A stretch of 64,000 bases of DNA from Phymatolithon calcareum (GCA_977006965.1 OZ345381.1:558001-622000); one strand, 5' to 3'. Positions 42,041 to 52,524 are shown, counted from the stretch's first letter. Numbers and translations are program-made. Notes: generated by a model from the sequence alone, not told the origin.

Positions 42041-43250
42041 TTTGGTAGCATTTTCCAACCAAGAGGCACTGCCGTGAAGACCTGTCTCTATAGCGGGAAA
42101 AATTCATGACGTACCGGCGTGAAATGCGATTTATCACAGGGGAACATCAAACAAGGAAGAAGCCGAAAACTTGCCCTGTGTTGTTTTTTGGAAATGGGCA
42201 CTGCGGATTCGAAACAAGCGGGCCTGTTCCGTGAAGGAAGCAGAATCGGGACTTTGCTGCAATGTGTTCTGTGGTTGTGACTTGCGAGCAAAGGACGCCT
42301 GAACACTGTCCTAGGTGAGGACATTGCTGCGGAAGGGTTAATGATTTCGCATGTTGTGCCGTACAAATAGCCAAATGGGTGATACCTCCTACACTGTGAG
42401 CCCCATTCAGAGAACAAAAGTGTAATATGGGAACTAATGGTGTCCATATGCACCTTAATGAAAAGCGTTCGGCGTTTCTATTCTACTGCGCTAGTTTCTA
42501 AATAACATTTTCTGTTTCTCAGCGAGAATACGCAAGAATGTCTGGTTCCTCTACTGTTTTCCGCGGCGAAAGATTGGCAACTGCAGGTTTCTCTTAACTC
42601 TTTTTATAGAGGAACATTTCAGCCTTTCGAGGGCAATAAACAGCTTCACGATTATTGAAGTGTAATGTCGCTGCGTGTTTTAAAATCACGCCAATATGCA
42701 ACAACTCCACTCTCCACGGTCGCAGGACTTGTGCCAGTGCATCTTCATTCTTCTTTCGTGGCTACTCGTGGCTACCTTCGTAGACGCTTCTAAAGGTTAA
42801 CCTGCGGAGAGCGCTATTATTTCCGATACAGTAGGCTTCGCTTACCCTCATTCGTGCAAGGCAATATTCTCTATTCTTGTTGCAGTCAAATGTTGTGGTT
42901 GCTTTCTGGACACCACACCAAGGCTCCTTTTTCAAGTTTGCACCGAGTTACTTCGAATCATGAAGGTGCAAGTGTAGATTAACAACGTTTTGCCCACAAG
43001 GCTCGAAGTTTCGTCAGTGCCCTAACTCTTTTGTCTCGTAAGATCTCCATCATATTTCACCACGCGCACCCGCTCATCCAGTTTTCTACCTGCTGCCCCG
43101 GACTAAACTCATATCTAGTCCAGCGATGACAGCTAAAGAATCGGGTCAAAAGTAGACGTCTCTCGGTTGTTAGCATGGAATGCCAACTTGACAAGCCAAA
43201 CTGTCAGAACAAACTTTTACAGGTGCTAATATCTTGCACAATAATTCACC

Positions 43251-44111
43251 TCAATCCTTCACTGCCTCAAAAATTTTAGCAAAATAGAACTTCGTGCTGG
43301 TAAACCCGGTCCTTCTCACGGTCATTCCACAGTTCTTGAGCGTCGCACGAACATCCTCCTCGCTGTGCAGGTACGCTCTTGTCGCCTTACTTGGCCCAGG
43401 GAAAAATTCTCCAATTTTCTTCAAAATAGACAAGAAGAACGTTTTCGGTGCAAAACTGATGATAAGACGACGCTCCGCCAGACTGCTCAGATGCTCAATC
43501 ATTTTTGAAGCATCCTTCGTCGGGTAATGGATCATCACGTCAACGCAACAAACTGTGTCATATTTCCCAGAAAGGTTTTCCAAATCGCTCACTTCAAAGC
43601 AAACGTTGCCCGCTTTGTTTCCGAGTGTAGATTGAGCTCGGCGCTCGGCCTCAGCCACCATAGCCGCACTGATGTCCGATGCAGTCACCTGTAGCCCCCG
43701 CGCTGCGAGTGGAAGGGAAAGAGACCCCACGCCGCAACCAGCGTCACAGACAGTACCGCTCGAGTCGTCAGAAGAGAACCATTCCAGGATCTGATCCACT
43801 GTCTGTGCATGCCCAGAGCGAATGTCCTGCTGCACGCTGTTCACCGTGCCAGATTCAGAATAGATCCGGTTCCAGCGGTCGAAGCCCGTATTGTTGAAGT
43901 ATTCCGTCACGACGAGCTTGTCATCGACTTTTGAGGACACCATTCGCGGTGAGTTTGTTCTTTGCATGGCTGTTGTTTGCCGAGATAGGCCTGTGGACAA
44001 TCCATTCCGCTTCAGTTGTTGCGCGCCACGGGATGACAAGGAATGCAAAAAGGAGGTGCTTGCAATAAAGCATGGCTCATGAGCAAGTGAAAATGCACCA
44101 TGGGAATGCAT
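43251..44111 (-). CDS. CHLM: Magnesium-protoporphyrin IX methyltransferase, plastid-targeted
   Basis: A 286-residue SAM-dependent O-methyltransferase that makes Mg-protoporphyrin IX monomethyl ester, a step committed to chlorophyll synthesis, in the plastid. The first ~58 residues are rich in Ser, Arg, His and Ala with few acids, consistent with a transit peptide. The mature part begins around VVTEYFNNTGFDRWNRIY, a family-typical entry. SAM motif I is DAGCGVG at 123-129. The downstream DVMIHYP and the C-terminal segment FYFAKIFEAV also fit ChlM/BchM. Length matches the plant and algal enzymes after removing the presequence. Single exon, ATG at 44111. It is the clearest sign that the organism is photosynthetic. 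Confidence 0.93.
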   Translation of the reverse strand: MHSHGAFSLAHEPCFIASTSFLHSLSSRGAQQLKRNGLSTGLSRQTTAMQRTNSPRMVSSKVDDKLVVTEYFNNTGFDRWNRIYSESGTVNSVQQDIRSGHAQTVDQILEWFSSDDSSGTVCDAGCGVGSLSLPLAARGLQVTASDISAAMVAEAERRAQSTLGNKAGNVCFEVSDLENLSGKYDTVCCVDVMIHYPTKDASKMIEHLSSLAERRLIISFAPKTFFLSILKKIGEFFPGPSKATRAYLHSEEDVRATLKNCGMTVRRTGFTSTKFYFAKIFEAVKD

Positions 44112-45287
44112 TGCTAGACGCAGCGGCTAACTGTGTCTCGAATGACCTTCGCTATTCGCTTTCCGCTGCGTCCGATACGCGAATACCTCGGTTTTTCCCT
44201 TGACATCATTTGATCTCGGAAAATAAATGAGAATCGATCGGATGAGATTGCCGCTTTTCCCGCGAAAACCAAAAAAGCGGAATATTTTGCAAACTCCTTG
44301 AAAGGTTAATAAGTTTTTGCCAATTACAACCAATAAGACCAGCTTTGTTTTCAAACTAATTTCAAATTTGATTTTTCGAACTGTAAGTCATGATTGAACC
44401 CAAACTGAGTGTAGAATATACTACCTGCTGTAATACGTGTCTTAATTCGCCCTGCTCCAGCTTGGCGGGATTTTCACGAAAAGGCAAAACGCGCAACTTA
44501 GTCTTTGTCGCCTGTCGTCTCCATTCGCCCGTCCTTGCCTCCGCATTGCCAACTGGGAGACCTTGGGGGAGATTATTGGGAGGGTCGCGCCAGGACCTGT
44601 TCATCCCTTCTTTCAAGTTTTTTTCCACTGCACGAGCGAATTTCGCTTCGTTGCCCTAACTTTTCCTCCAAGACCATCAAGGGCTGTTCTTGTCGTCGCC
44701 GTATCCAATCATCCGGCACCTGAAACAATTCCGGTTTTGCAACTGAATACCGTCTACTCTGCTCCTGTACACTACTGATTAACTGTCCCTGCTCCGCCCA
44801 CCGCCCGCGCACCGGCTGCACCCCATCCGTGTCACCACGACTCAAGCCTGTTTTTAAAAGGGACAATCATACGTTAACCAACTCTATTCTGAACTTCAGG
44901 CTGGAATAACGGAAGCTTCCGCAAGGCCCCTCAAGCCTCCTATATCTACCGCAAGGGCGCGTGAGTCGTGAGGGCGAGTTGTCTGGAACGCGAGTTATTG
45001 AGCTGTGACGGCCGCATTCTCCTCCGTCCTGTGCTTTTATCGCTGCATTCCCTGACACGTGTATTTAGTCCTCTTTCCTTTCGTGGTGAAGGCGGACCAC
45101 ACGGTTGCGGTCGAACGTATACCGGAAGAACTATCACACGTCTGAGCGTATATGGACGGTGCCCCGTTGTGAGCTGACAACATAATTATTCGCCATCGCG
45201 GTCGACACCGAGTGCGAAGCGCGGCGCTCGCTCTTTTGCGGGTGCCGACCCGCGGAAGCGGCGATTACTTTTTTGAATGTGAACAAC
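44112..45287. other. Divergent intergenic region (CHLM / ADA1)
   Basis: A 1.2-kb region between two divergent genes, expected to hold both promoters. Only short overlapping chance frames occur. The ADA1 leader contains a minimal upstream ORF, listed separately. Confidence 0.5.
45277..45282 (+). promoter_or_regulatory. Start-stop upstream ORF (ATGTGA) before ADA1
   Basis: An ATG directly followed by TGA lies five bases upstream of the ADA1 start codon at 45288. If the transcript begins further upstream, as is likely, scanning ribosomes would meet this minimal uORF first. It may lower translation of the main frame; that effect is inferred. Confidence 0.45.
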
Positions 45288-46361
45288 ATGGGCGCTGGGA
45301 GAGCGGACTATATCGGCAAGAAGCTTGCCTCAGCTGGCCTATCCGCGGATGTAATAAGTCGGTACATAGAAACGTTACGTCTCTTTCTAACGGCAAAATT
45401 GACAAAGATAAGATTCGAAGATGAGATGGCGAAAGTCCTCCCGCGCGACAAATACCATGTCCACAACAATATTATTCGCGAGCTACTCCATCGAGCTCAG
45501 ATGAAACGAGATGGACTTCCGGATGTGCCCGTCATTGTACCTGTGCGAGAAAAGCGACCTGCTCCGAATAGAAAGGAGCGACCACCGTCGCTGAACAAGG
45601 GCTCAGCTCCCACTACTCCCAATTTGTCACACATGACAAAGACAGAATCTGTCGCTTTGGCCTCGCAAGCAAAACCAGCAAATGCAAAACGAAAACGGGA
45701 AGACTATGAGAATGATATTAAGCTTAACGGCACTGGTGACACTGGGACTATGAACTACGTTCGCGTCAAGCCAAAAGGTGCGGTGCAACGAAAGATTTCC
45801 GAGAAATCGGATGCTGACAAGCTCGGTCGACTCAAAGTCAAGTTGCTACCAGCTGATAAATCATCGCCGAAACGACCGAAGTCCATGGATACTCCAGTGG
45901 CTGATGGAAACGGCAGCATGGGACCACCCCCGGCGAACGGGTCTGTCGGGAGCGGGCGAAGTGTGCCGTCCGTTAAGAATAACCTTTCCGTGCCGGTAGT
46001 AGATAATCCTTTTTACGACTCCTTATACTTTCAACCGGTGCAACCTGTCCAAGCAATCGATGTTGAGTTGTTTCGCAAGCTTCGTGTTCGAATGCGAAAT
46101 TGCGTGGATCGTATGGGGGTTCACGGCGGCGTCAAGGATGAAGCCGTAGCCCTCCTGACACACTCGCTTGAGATTCATGTGAAGAAGCTCTTGGAGGCTT
46201 CCGTTCGGGAACGGGTAGCACGCGAATGTACGCGGCCGAGCAAGTTTTCTCGGTGCGAAGCTGTCACAACGTACGACATGCGGGAGGCATTGTTCAGGGA
46301 CTTGTCGCTGCTTGGGACAGACCCGAGTATTATGTTGGAACGGCTTACCATGCTCTTGTAA
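45288..46361 (+). CDS. ADA1: SAGA complex ADA1/HFI1-like subunit
   Basis: A 357-residue protein resembling the Tad1/ADA1 adaptor of the SAGA histone-acetyltransferase complex. The N-terminal ~70 residues carry the signature helix pair of the SAGA-Tad1 family (YIETLRLFLTAKLTKIRFED, then HNNIIRELLHRA). The middle is basic, low-complexity linker. The C-terminal third (LFRKLRVRMRNCVDRMGV, EAVALLTHSLEIHVKKLLEA) looks like the histone-fold-type part that pairs with another SAGA subunit. It ends with the MREALFRDLSLLGTDPSIML helix typical of plant ADA1. The frame opens at a TTG (45273), but the first ATG is 45288. Nuclear, single exon. Confidence 0.8.
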   Translation: MGAGRADYIGKKLASAGLSADVISRYIETLRLFLTAKLTKIRFEDEMAKVLPRDKYHVHNNIIRELLHRAQMKRDGLPDVPVIVPVREKRPAPNRKERPPSLNKGSAPTTPNLSHMTKTESVALASQAKPANAKRKREDYENDIKLNGTGDTGTMNYVRVKPKGAVQRKISEKSDADKLGRLKVKLLPADKSSPKRPKSMDTPVADGNGSMGPPPANGSVGSGRSVPSVKNNLSVPVVDNPFYDSLYFQPVQPVQAIDVELFRKLRVRMRNCVDRMGVHGGVKDEAVALLTHSLEIHVKKLLEASVRERVARECTRPSKFSRCEAVTTYDMREALFRDLSLLGTDPSIMLERLTMLL

Positions 46362-46995
46362 ACGCCACTCAGCTTGTCATCGGCAATCTGGCGCGAGGGA
46401 GAAATAAATAACAGTTAATCTTCTCCTGGGCTTCTCTTCTTGGTATGTAAGCTTGGATAATCGGTTGCAGCCGGCTCCATCGAGCTCAACGGCGGTTACA
46501 ATCGCCACTGCAAAGCATGTGCTTCATCGCAAGTTTCGGTATGAAGATTGGTACCTTGCGCAGCGGTGGAGGTCTCCTGGCAAAAACGGTTTTTTGGTTG
46601 CTGGGCTGGTGCCCTGGTTCTTATTCTATGGTTTGGGAGTCCTTTTGTAAACACAAAACGTATAGAATGACATAAATTCAATGTTGTCATACACGTGTTA
46701 GACACGTGCATCGTCTATCATAGTCGCAGCGCGAAGCACCCTGTCAGACGGATCTCATTCATGAAGAATCTTCCAACTTTCCGCCACCAAAACCTCGCCG
46801 TGACCTGCCATTCTGGTCATCCTGCTGCTGCTCGCAGATAGCACTAAATCCGATCAAAACCAGTGGTCGAGTTCTGGCCATCCGGCTGGTGCTCAATGAT
46901 GGTTATCGAAATGCCACTGGTTCACTGGACCCTATTATTTTCATGCTGCCCCTGGGGAGGATAAGACCAGCAAGAGAGCAGTTCATCTCCCTCTG
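46362..46995. other. Spacer with an ATG-less coding-like frame
   Basis: A 634-bp region between ADA1 and CFA synthase. An open frame from 46408 to the TAA at 46648-46650 has no ATG, yet its C-terminal part looks coding: a charged/aromatic stretch (FRYEDWYLAQRWRSPGK) followed by one hydrophobic segment (FLVAGLVPWFLFYGLGVLL) that would span a membrane. It could be the last exon of a small single-pass membrane protein or a chance frame. A donor-like GTATGTAAG occurs at 46443. No upstream exon was found. Confidence 0.3.
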
Positions 46996-48330
46996 ATGGA
47001 GTTGTACTCCAGGCTATGTGAGGCAAGCGTGCACGAGTTTCTGGTGAGAAGCATCCAGAGAGGTTCATTGACATTCAACCTTGTTGACGGGAGCAGCTTC
47101 AATGCCCTAATATTCGGACAAACCGCCACCAAGGCAACTGCCGCTGGACACCCAGTCGCGACCATCAATGTGCTTGACCCTCGAAGTTTCTATATCCGCG
47201 TTGCTTCAGCCGCAGACATTGGGTTTGCGGAGGCGTACATCGTTGGCGACTTTCTCGTGGACAAGCCGGAGGAACTCACAAAGTTGTTCCGTATACTGAT
47301 TCTCAACAGAGACAGCAACACACTATCGGCTTCAAGCCTTGTAATGTCTTGGCTGGGAACATGGTTGAACAAAGTATTGCATGTCTGGAACAGCAACAGT
47401 ATAACCGGGTCTCAGCGAAACATAGAGGCGCATTACGACTTGTCGAACGAATTGTTTGGACTGTTTTTGGGCAACTCGTGGGTGTACTCTTGTGGTTATT
47501 TCGCGCCGGATACAAAGGCGGTATCATGTCTTGATACTGCGCAGCACGCTAAAATCGATATGATTCTGGAAAAGGCGCACATTAAGCCCGGCATGCACGT
47601 ACTTGATATCGGTTGTGGGTGGGGCGAATGTGCCATTCGCGCAGCGCAGTCCACCGGGTGCACAGTGACCGGAATCACGCTATCACAGGAGCAATTAGCG
47701 CTGGCGAGAGAGCGGGCAAAGAAGGCAGGTGTGCAAGACCGGGTGCATTTCGAACTTCTCGATTACCGCATGCTACCGACTCGAGGGGTAAGTTACGATA
47801 GGGTGATATCCATTGAGATGCTGGAGGCGGTCGGGCACGAGTATCTGCAGGACTTCTTCGAGGTTCTGGAACAGGTGCTGAAACCCGACGGGGTAGTGGT
47901 GTTGCAAGTAATCACAACACCAGAGGAACGGTATGAGGTGTATAGGACGAGCACGGATTTCATCCAGAAACATATCTTTCCGGGCGGCATTTGTCCGAGT
48001 TTTGAGGCATTGGTAAGCGCGATGAGCAAAGGGTCAACTTTGTCAGTCGAAGGCGTGGTGAACATCGGGCCTCATTATGCGACAACTTTGCGGGAATGGC
48101 GACGAAGATTCCTTGACAGTGCGAAGGCGGGAAGGGTGGCTGAGGCCGGATTCAATGAGCAGTTCGTGCGCAAATGGACATATTATCTGTGTTATTGCGA
48201 GGCCGGGTTTGCCACGCGTACGTTGGGCACGATGCAAGTAGTGCTAAGCAGGCCGCGGAACGTGCTGACCCTCGGGGCGGCCCCCGAGCTGGTGCAGGGA
48301 CGGTGGTGTCGTGCCGCCAGAGAAGTGTGA
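46996..48330 (+). CDS. CFA: Cyclopropane-fatty-acyl-phospholipid synthase
   Basis: A 444-residue SAM-dependent enzyme that adds a methylene bridge across the double bond of phospholipid acyl chains (or a related methyl-transfer reaction). Family landmarks: IEAHYDLSNELF at about 143-154, SAM motif I VLDIGCGWGE from 202, the EMLEAVGHEY segment, DFIQKHIFPGG, and the C-terminal YLCYCEAGF motif that binds bicarbonate-linked chemistry in the bacterial enzyme. The N-terminal ~120 residues match the lipid-binding domain. Length is slightly longer than the bacterial enzyme (about 380). No transit peptide is evident. Single exon, ATG at 46996. Origin by transfer from bacteria is possible but not shown. 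Confidence 0.92.
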   Translation: MELYSRLCEASVHEFLVRSIQRGSLTFNLVDGSSFNALIFGQTATKATAAGHPVATINVLDPRSFYIRVASAADIGFAEAYIVGDFLVDKPEELTKLFRILILNRDSNTLSASSLVMSWLGTWLNKVLHVWNSNSITGSQRNIEAHYDLSNELFGLFLGNSWVYSCGYFAPDTKAVSCLDTAQHAKIDMILEKAHIKPGMHVLDIGCGWGECAIRAAQSTGCTVTGITLSQEQLALARERAKKAGVQDRVHFELLDYRMLPTRGVSYDRVISIEMLEAVGHEYLQDFFEVLEQVLKPDGVVVLQVITTPEERYEVYRTSTDFIQKHIFPGGICPSFEALVSAMSKGSTLSVEGVVNIGPHYATTLREWRRRFLDSAKAGRVAEAGFNEQFVRKWTYYLCYCEAGFATRTLGTMQVVLSRPRNVLTLGAAPELVQGRWCRAAREV

Positions 48331-49209
48331 CGTACTGTTGGTGCGCGTGTTGATGTGTGATCCATATTTTATTACTTTTCGAGATAATTTTGGAAGTATT
48401 TCTTGAAGTTTTTGAAATGTCCAATTTCGGAACATCGTCGCGGCGACGAGATAAGTTCCACGAGGGCGCGGCTGCCGGTGGAGTACTTTACTTTACTGTA
48501 CTGCAGAGTTTTAATACATCTGCAGAGGAATGAAATGTGTTGGAGGAATTGCTGGACATGTCCTAATTCGTGCGAATTTGTGCGCACAAAATCTGTCCTG
48601 CATGAGCGGCGCTGTCTTATACTTGTACGAGGAGTGTACTACTGTAGGTAGGGAGCTACAGTACAAGTGGTGCTGGCAGTACGATATGTATTGTAGCAAT
48701 GACGAAATCAATCAGGTCGAGAAAATATTTTTGGCATCAATGTCCACGCTTGCAAGCCGAACACACGTGCAGTACGTGAGGTATGAACGGAACATACCAA
48801 TTTGCACGGGATTGAATATCATAACGACGGTTTCAATAGATAGCACGCCCGGCCAGCCGTCGCCGCTCGTAAGCCGACATTTCCAATGTACACTTGTCCT
48901 GAAGCACGCAAAAATCTAGCGCTTTAGACGCCTCATCGCAGGCTCCGCAATCGAAACAACGTAAAAACCGCTGTTGGGCGAATAAGGCGGGAGGACAGTT
49001 GACGCTTGCAATTTGCACCACAATCACACCCCAATTCCATATGTAATAATGTCGCGCATACATTTTCCCCCGGCGCGCGCCCCCGTATAGTTGCTTGCAC
49101 CCGTGCATGCAACCAACACTCACTGTCAAGGTCGCCCGCCCCCAACCCCAACCCCTATCCTCTGTACCACCCCTGCATCTATCCCCTGTAGCGCCCCAGT
49201 ATCCTTACC
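48331..49209. other. Spacer upstream of the FHA-FYR gene
   Basis: An 879-bp region with no gene. It carries TACTGTAC-like palindromes near 48490 and 48640-48665. The last ~100 bp, rich in CCCC and CA, are the probable leader of the FHA-FYR gene. Confidence 0.5.
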
Positions 49210-52200
49210 ATGACGCGTCAAATGCCGGTGCCGAAGGGCACCGCCCTTGCCAAGTTCGAGGGACGCATCTTTTTCTCCAACACCGACGTTAAGTTTGAAT
49301 ATTTCATGGAGAGTCCTACGCTTACCCTCGGTCGCTCGGACCCCTTAAGTGTTTTGCAAGAACCGCTCATTCCGGCGCAAGAGGGTATCGACGTCGGCCT
49401 TGGGGACTCCAACAAGCTTTCAAGGAAGCATGCTCGTATCGAGTTCGATCGCACCACACAATCGTTTTTGCTCTACTGCCTCGGCAAAAATGGACTCACC
49501 GTTACTAATCCGAGCTCTCTAGAGACTGTCATAATGACTCCGGAAACTACCCCCGTCCCTTTGGAATCCCGTACTCTTATTCAAATGGGTGATTGCATTT
49601 TCGTGTTTTTGCTTCCGGCAGAGTATCCGACCCCTCCAAAGAAGCGTCGCGAATGGATCAAGGCCGAATATGTCTCGTTGCGCACATTGATGATGCGTCT
49701 TGGTTATGGACGCTGGGAACGCATTATTCAGAGCACAACTGGTCGTCTCTCCGAGCGCGAACCCGAAGAGCTCATTCCTGTCGCTCGCAAGTTTGTTGCC
49801 CGCTGTTTCATTCACGCTCGTCCGGGTGTCGAGCAGAAGGTATTGTCGGAAATTCTGCGTGAGGATGTCCCGCAAGGTGCGACCGAAGAAGAGGCAAAGG
49901 CAGATGTGGATGCTCTTGTTGAGGAAGCAAAAGAATTGGCCGAACCGAACGAGAAGCGCAAGTATGTCAGATGGGCCCGGAAGTTGCGCCTCCTGCGTCG
50001 ATTGCGAGATATTCACGATCATTCTTCGCTGGATCGGCTACGCGGTGGACAATTACGGGTCTTCACCCCTCCCCCGGCACCATACTGGAAGAGTGCAGAT
50101 GATGCCGATCTTATTCTAGGAACTTTCAAACATGGGTATGGAGCTACAGAAGCCATTCGACTTGACGAAGCTCTTGGGTTTAGTCATAGATATTCGGCCC
50201 CATTGTCGACTGGCAAGAAAGGAGCTTCGCAAGATAAGAACGTCAAGGCAAGGCCATCGGTGGGAGGTAATGGGGAAGACGATGACGATCATGACGAGGA
50301 GGAAGACGGAGATGAAGAGGAATACGAGGGAGATCATGATGCGACGGTTGATGGGAGTGCTTTGAAGCCGAAAAAGGAAGATACTCCAATGGATATGGAC
50401 GTCAACAGCAACAGCGAAAATGGTGACGCTAATGGAAGAGAAGCGTCAGAGAGTCCCCAGTCGCAAGCTCCAGTGAATAATGAACATGTGATTCCGAACC
50501 AAGAACAGGAAGGAATTGCAAAGGAAGCTTCTCCATCTGATGGAGCAAGCAACATTGAGTTGGCGGTGGACGATTCCCGCAGCGATACAGATGGAGCTAA
50601 AATCCAGAATGGTACCCCTCGTAAAATTTCTGCAGAAGGCACAAATTCCGATGAAGCTGCTCGACTAGCTGCGCATGCCGCTGCTGGAGAGGATGGCTTG
50701 GTTCCGTTTCCGAGCAGTGAGTCTCTCATGCGTCGCCTGAAATCCATCATCCACGCTTGTGCTAAGGAATTTGAGCGGGATCAAAGAGAAATGCGGAAGC
50801 AGACTCAAGCGCAGTCCCGTGCTCAACGTCGGAGGGATGATCTTGCGCAGAGAAAAGCCGAAAAGATGGCTGAAAAAGTTAGACAGCGAGAGGAGCGACG
50901 AATTGCAAAGTCACAGCCATTCTCCAAAAAAGATTCAGTGGAATTTGAGCGAGGTTTATCAAATTTCGGATTGGATTACAAAGAGGACGGGACAACTGTG
51001 GATTGGGAGTCGTTCGTTACCAAGGTACCTTCGTTACGTACGAAATACGTCGAAACTCTGGATGATGCATATGCCGAATTTAGCAGAGAGGCGCATCGGC
51101 TGGTTGAGGTCGCAGCAGCTCAAGAAGACGAAGACGAAGAGCGGTTGGAGGAACTCAAGAAGGAAGTGCCGTCAACACTATTCACGCAACTAACTCTTGA
51201 TCGGGCGGAACGGGTCATCGATCGGCTTCGGTTCTTCCGTATTCTACGGAGTGAAGTCTTGGATTTCCCAGAACTAAGCTCGATTCTCCGCGGAATGAAG
51301 CGCACGAAAGAATTACCAATATGGTGGCGCAGCAGCCATGACAGGGCTCTTTTATGGGGCGTGAATTTGTATGGGTTTAACAACTTTGATGCAATTGCGA
51401 CGGACTCCGACTTGGCGTTCTTCAAGTCCATGGAAGCTTACAATCGCAAATATGCTGGTGAGCCAAAGCAGCTGAAAAAAGGAGTCTTTCCCAAGGCTAG
51501 CAGTCTCATCAAACGTGCACAGGCACTTGTTGTGTACTTCCGGTCCAAGGCAGCAGACCCTCACTATCAGCAGTTGGTCAGAGAGACGAATGCAAATGGA
51601 AGTGACGACAAGGAGGGAACTTCACATCGAGGATCCAACGGTCGCAGTCGGGAAATGAGCAATGGAAGAAGAGATAGTGATTACTCTGGCAGTCGGGAAA
51701 AAGCCGGGAGCGGAATGAGTGCCGGTGGCGGTCAGGGGCTCATCGCAAAACGCGAAAGTTGGCAAGAAGAGAATTCAACCATGGTGAGATCAAAGGGGGA
51801 ATCTTCGACGAAGCGCCCAACTATTCTCAACATTACAGACGAGGACGGCAATTTGAAGTTGCCAGCTGCCTTAAGCGATGGACTGGTTTTGCTGGATCTG
51901 GGAAGCATCGTGTCAGAGCCAAACACTTTCCACACCGAGAAAACATTGTACCCTGTTGGTTTCCGCACGGTTCGCCGAATGCCGTCACATGACTACTTGT
52001 GTGAAATTATCGACGACGAATCGAAGCCCATGTTCAGGGTTTGTCTACTGCGTGGTTTTGATGCGAACAGGGATTTCGCGCAAGAAGATGAGCTATGGGA
52101 TGCGGCGGAAGTTGTCAGTTGCGGAAGTTCAATTGGAGCCGTTTGGCTGAAGGCTGTGAACGACTACGAGCAGTCGCAGTCAACTGGCGTGGACTTGGCG

Positions 52201-52524
52201 TCTGGAGCGGAGAGGTTTGGGTTGTACGAGCCTACTATAATTCATCACATGCAGCAATTGCCTGGGGCACGGCAGTGCGAGAAGTACCTGTTTCGTGACT
52301 TCTCAACTCAGGGCGCCGGAGCTGTGGTTCTGCCCCCTGTCGGAATCCTCGCGGCTATGACAGATGCGCTGCATATTGCCAAGAAGCGAAACGCCGAGTC
52401 ATTAGGTGATGATGAAATGGACATCCCAGACGAATTCAAAGATTTTGCCCGCCCGAGCGCACACGGGGGCTCTTCGAAGAGGAAAAGGAGAAAGTCGAGT
52501 TCGTACTGGATCGAGGAGAGATGA
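49210..52524 (+). CDS. Chromatin-associated protein with FHA and FYRN/FYRC domains
   Basis: A 1104-residue single-exon protein with an unusual domain order. An N-terminal FHA domain (about 15-135; TLTLGRSDP, KLSRKHARIEF, KNGLTV) would bind phospho-Thr peptides. A region like the SANT/SLIDE-type repeat of CHD proteins follows (about 290-325; WKSADDADLILGTFKHGYG). Then come an acidic low-complexity segment (about 350-480) and a basic coiled-coil-like stretch (about 517-575). A second copy of the repeat is at about 705-740 (WWRSSHDRALLWGVNLYGF). Tandem FYRN (about 880-925; FHTEKTLYPVGFRTVR) and FYRC (about 927-1015) domains, known from MLL/Trithorax and TBRG1 proteins, occupy the C-terminal part. 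A basic tail ends the protein (SSKRKRRKSS), probably an NLS. A nuclear chromatin role is inferred from the domains. Confidence 0.8.
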   Translation: MTRQMPVPKGTALAKFEGRIFFSNTDVKFEYFMESPTLTLGRSDPLSVLQEPLIPAQEGIDVGLGDSNKLSRKHARIEFDRTTQSFLLYCLGKNGLTVTNPSSLETVIMTPETTPVPLESRTLIQMGDCIFVFLLPAEYPTPPKKRREWIKAEYVSLRTLMMRLGYGRWERIIQSTTGRLSEREPEELIPVARKFVARCFIHARPGVEQKVLSEILREDVPQGATEEEAKADVDALVEEAKELAEPNEKRKYVRWARKLRLLRRLRDIHDHSSLDRLRGGQLRVFTPPPAPYWKSADDADLILGTFKHGYGATEAIRLDEALGFSHRYSAPLSTGKKGASQDKNVKARPSVGGNGEDDDDHDEEEDGDEEEYEGDHDATVDGSALKPKKEDTPMDMDVNSNSENGDANGREASESPQSQAPVNNEHVIPNQEQEGIAKEASPSDGASNIELAVDDSRSDTDGAKIQNGTPRKISAEGTNSDEAARLAAHAAAGEDGLVPFPSSESLMRRLKSIIHACAKEFERDQREMRKQTQAQSRAQRRRDDLAQRKAEKMAEKVRQREERRIAKSQPFSKKDSVEFERGLSNFGLDYKEDGTTVDWESFVTKVPSLRTKYVETLDDAYAEFSREAHRLVEVAAAQEDEDEERLEELKKEVPSTLFTQLTLDRAERVIDRLRFFRILRSEVLDFPELSSILRGMKRTKELPIWWRSSHDRALLWGVNLYGFNNFDAIATDSDLAFFKSMEAYNRKYAGEPKQLKKGVFPKASSLIKRAQALVVYFRSKAADPHYQQLVRETNANGSDDKEGTSHRGSNGRSREMSNGRRDSDYSGSREKAGSGMSAGGGQGLIAKRESWQEENSTMVRSKGESSTKRPTILNITDEDGNLKLPAALSDGLVLLDLGSIVSEPNTFHTEKTLYPVGFRTVRRMPSHDYLCEIIDDESKPMFRVCLLRGFDANRDFAQEDELWDAAEVVSCGSSIGAVWLKAVNDYEQSQSTGVDLASGAERFGLYEPTIIHHMQQLPGARQCEKYLFRDFSTQGAGAVVLPPVGILAAMTDALHIAKKRNAESLGDDEMDIPDEFKDFARPSAHGGSSKRKRRKSSSYWIEER

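Larger units (their letters stand above)
40012..43250. other. Spacer with hairpins and coding relics
   Basis: A 3.2-kb region without an intact gene. It contains three strong inverted repeats (40232-40266, 40407-40437, 40848-40899), a run of nine G (40198-40206), a run of 14 G (41111-41124), a frameshifted minus-strand relic (40962-41530) and a weak plus-strand relic (41692-42040), each listed separately. From about 42.1 to 43.25 kb I see nothing. Confidence 0.5.
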
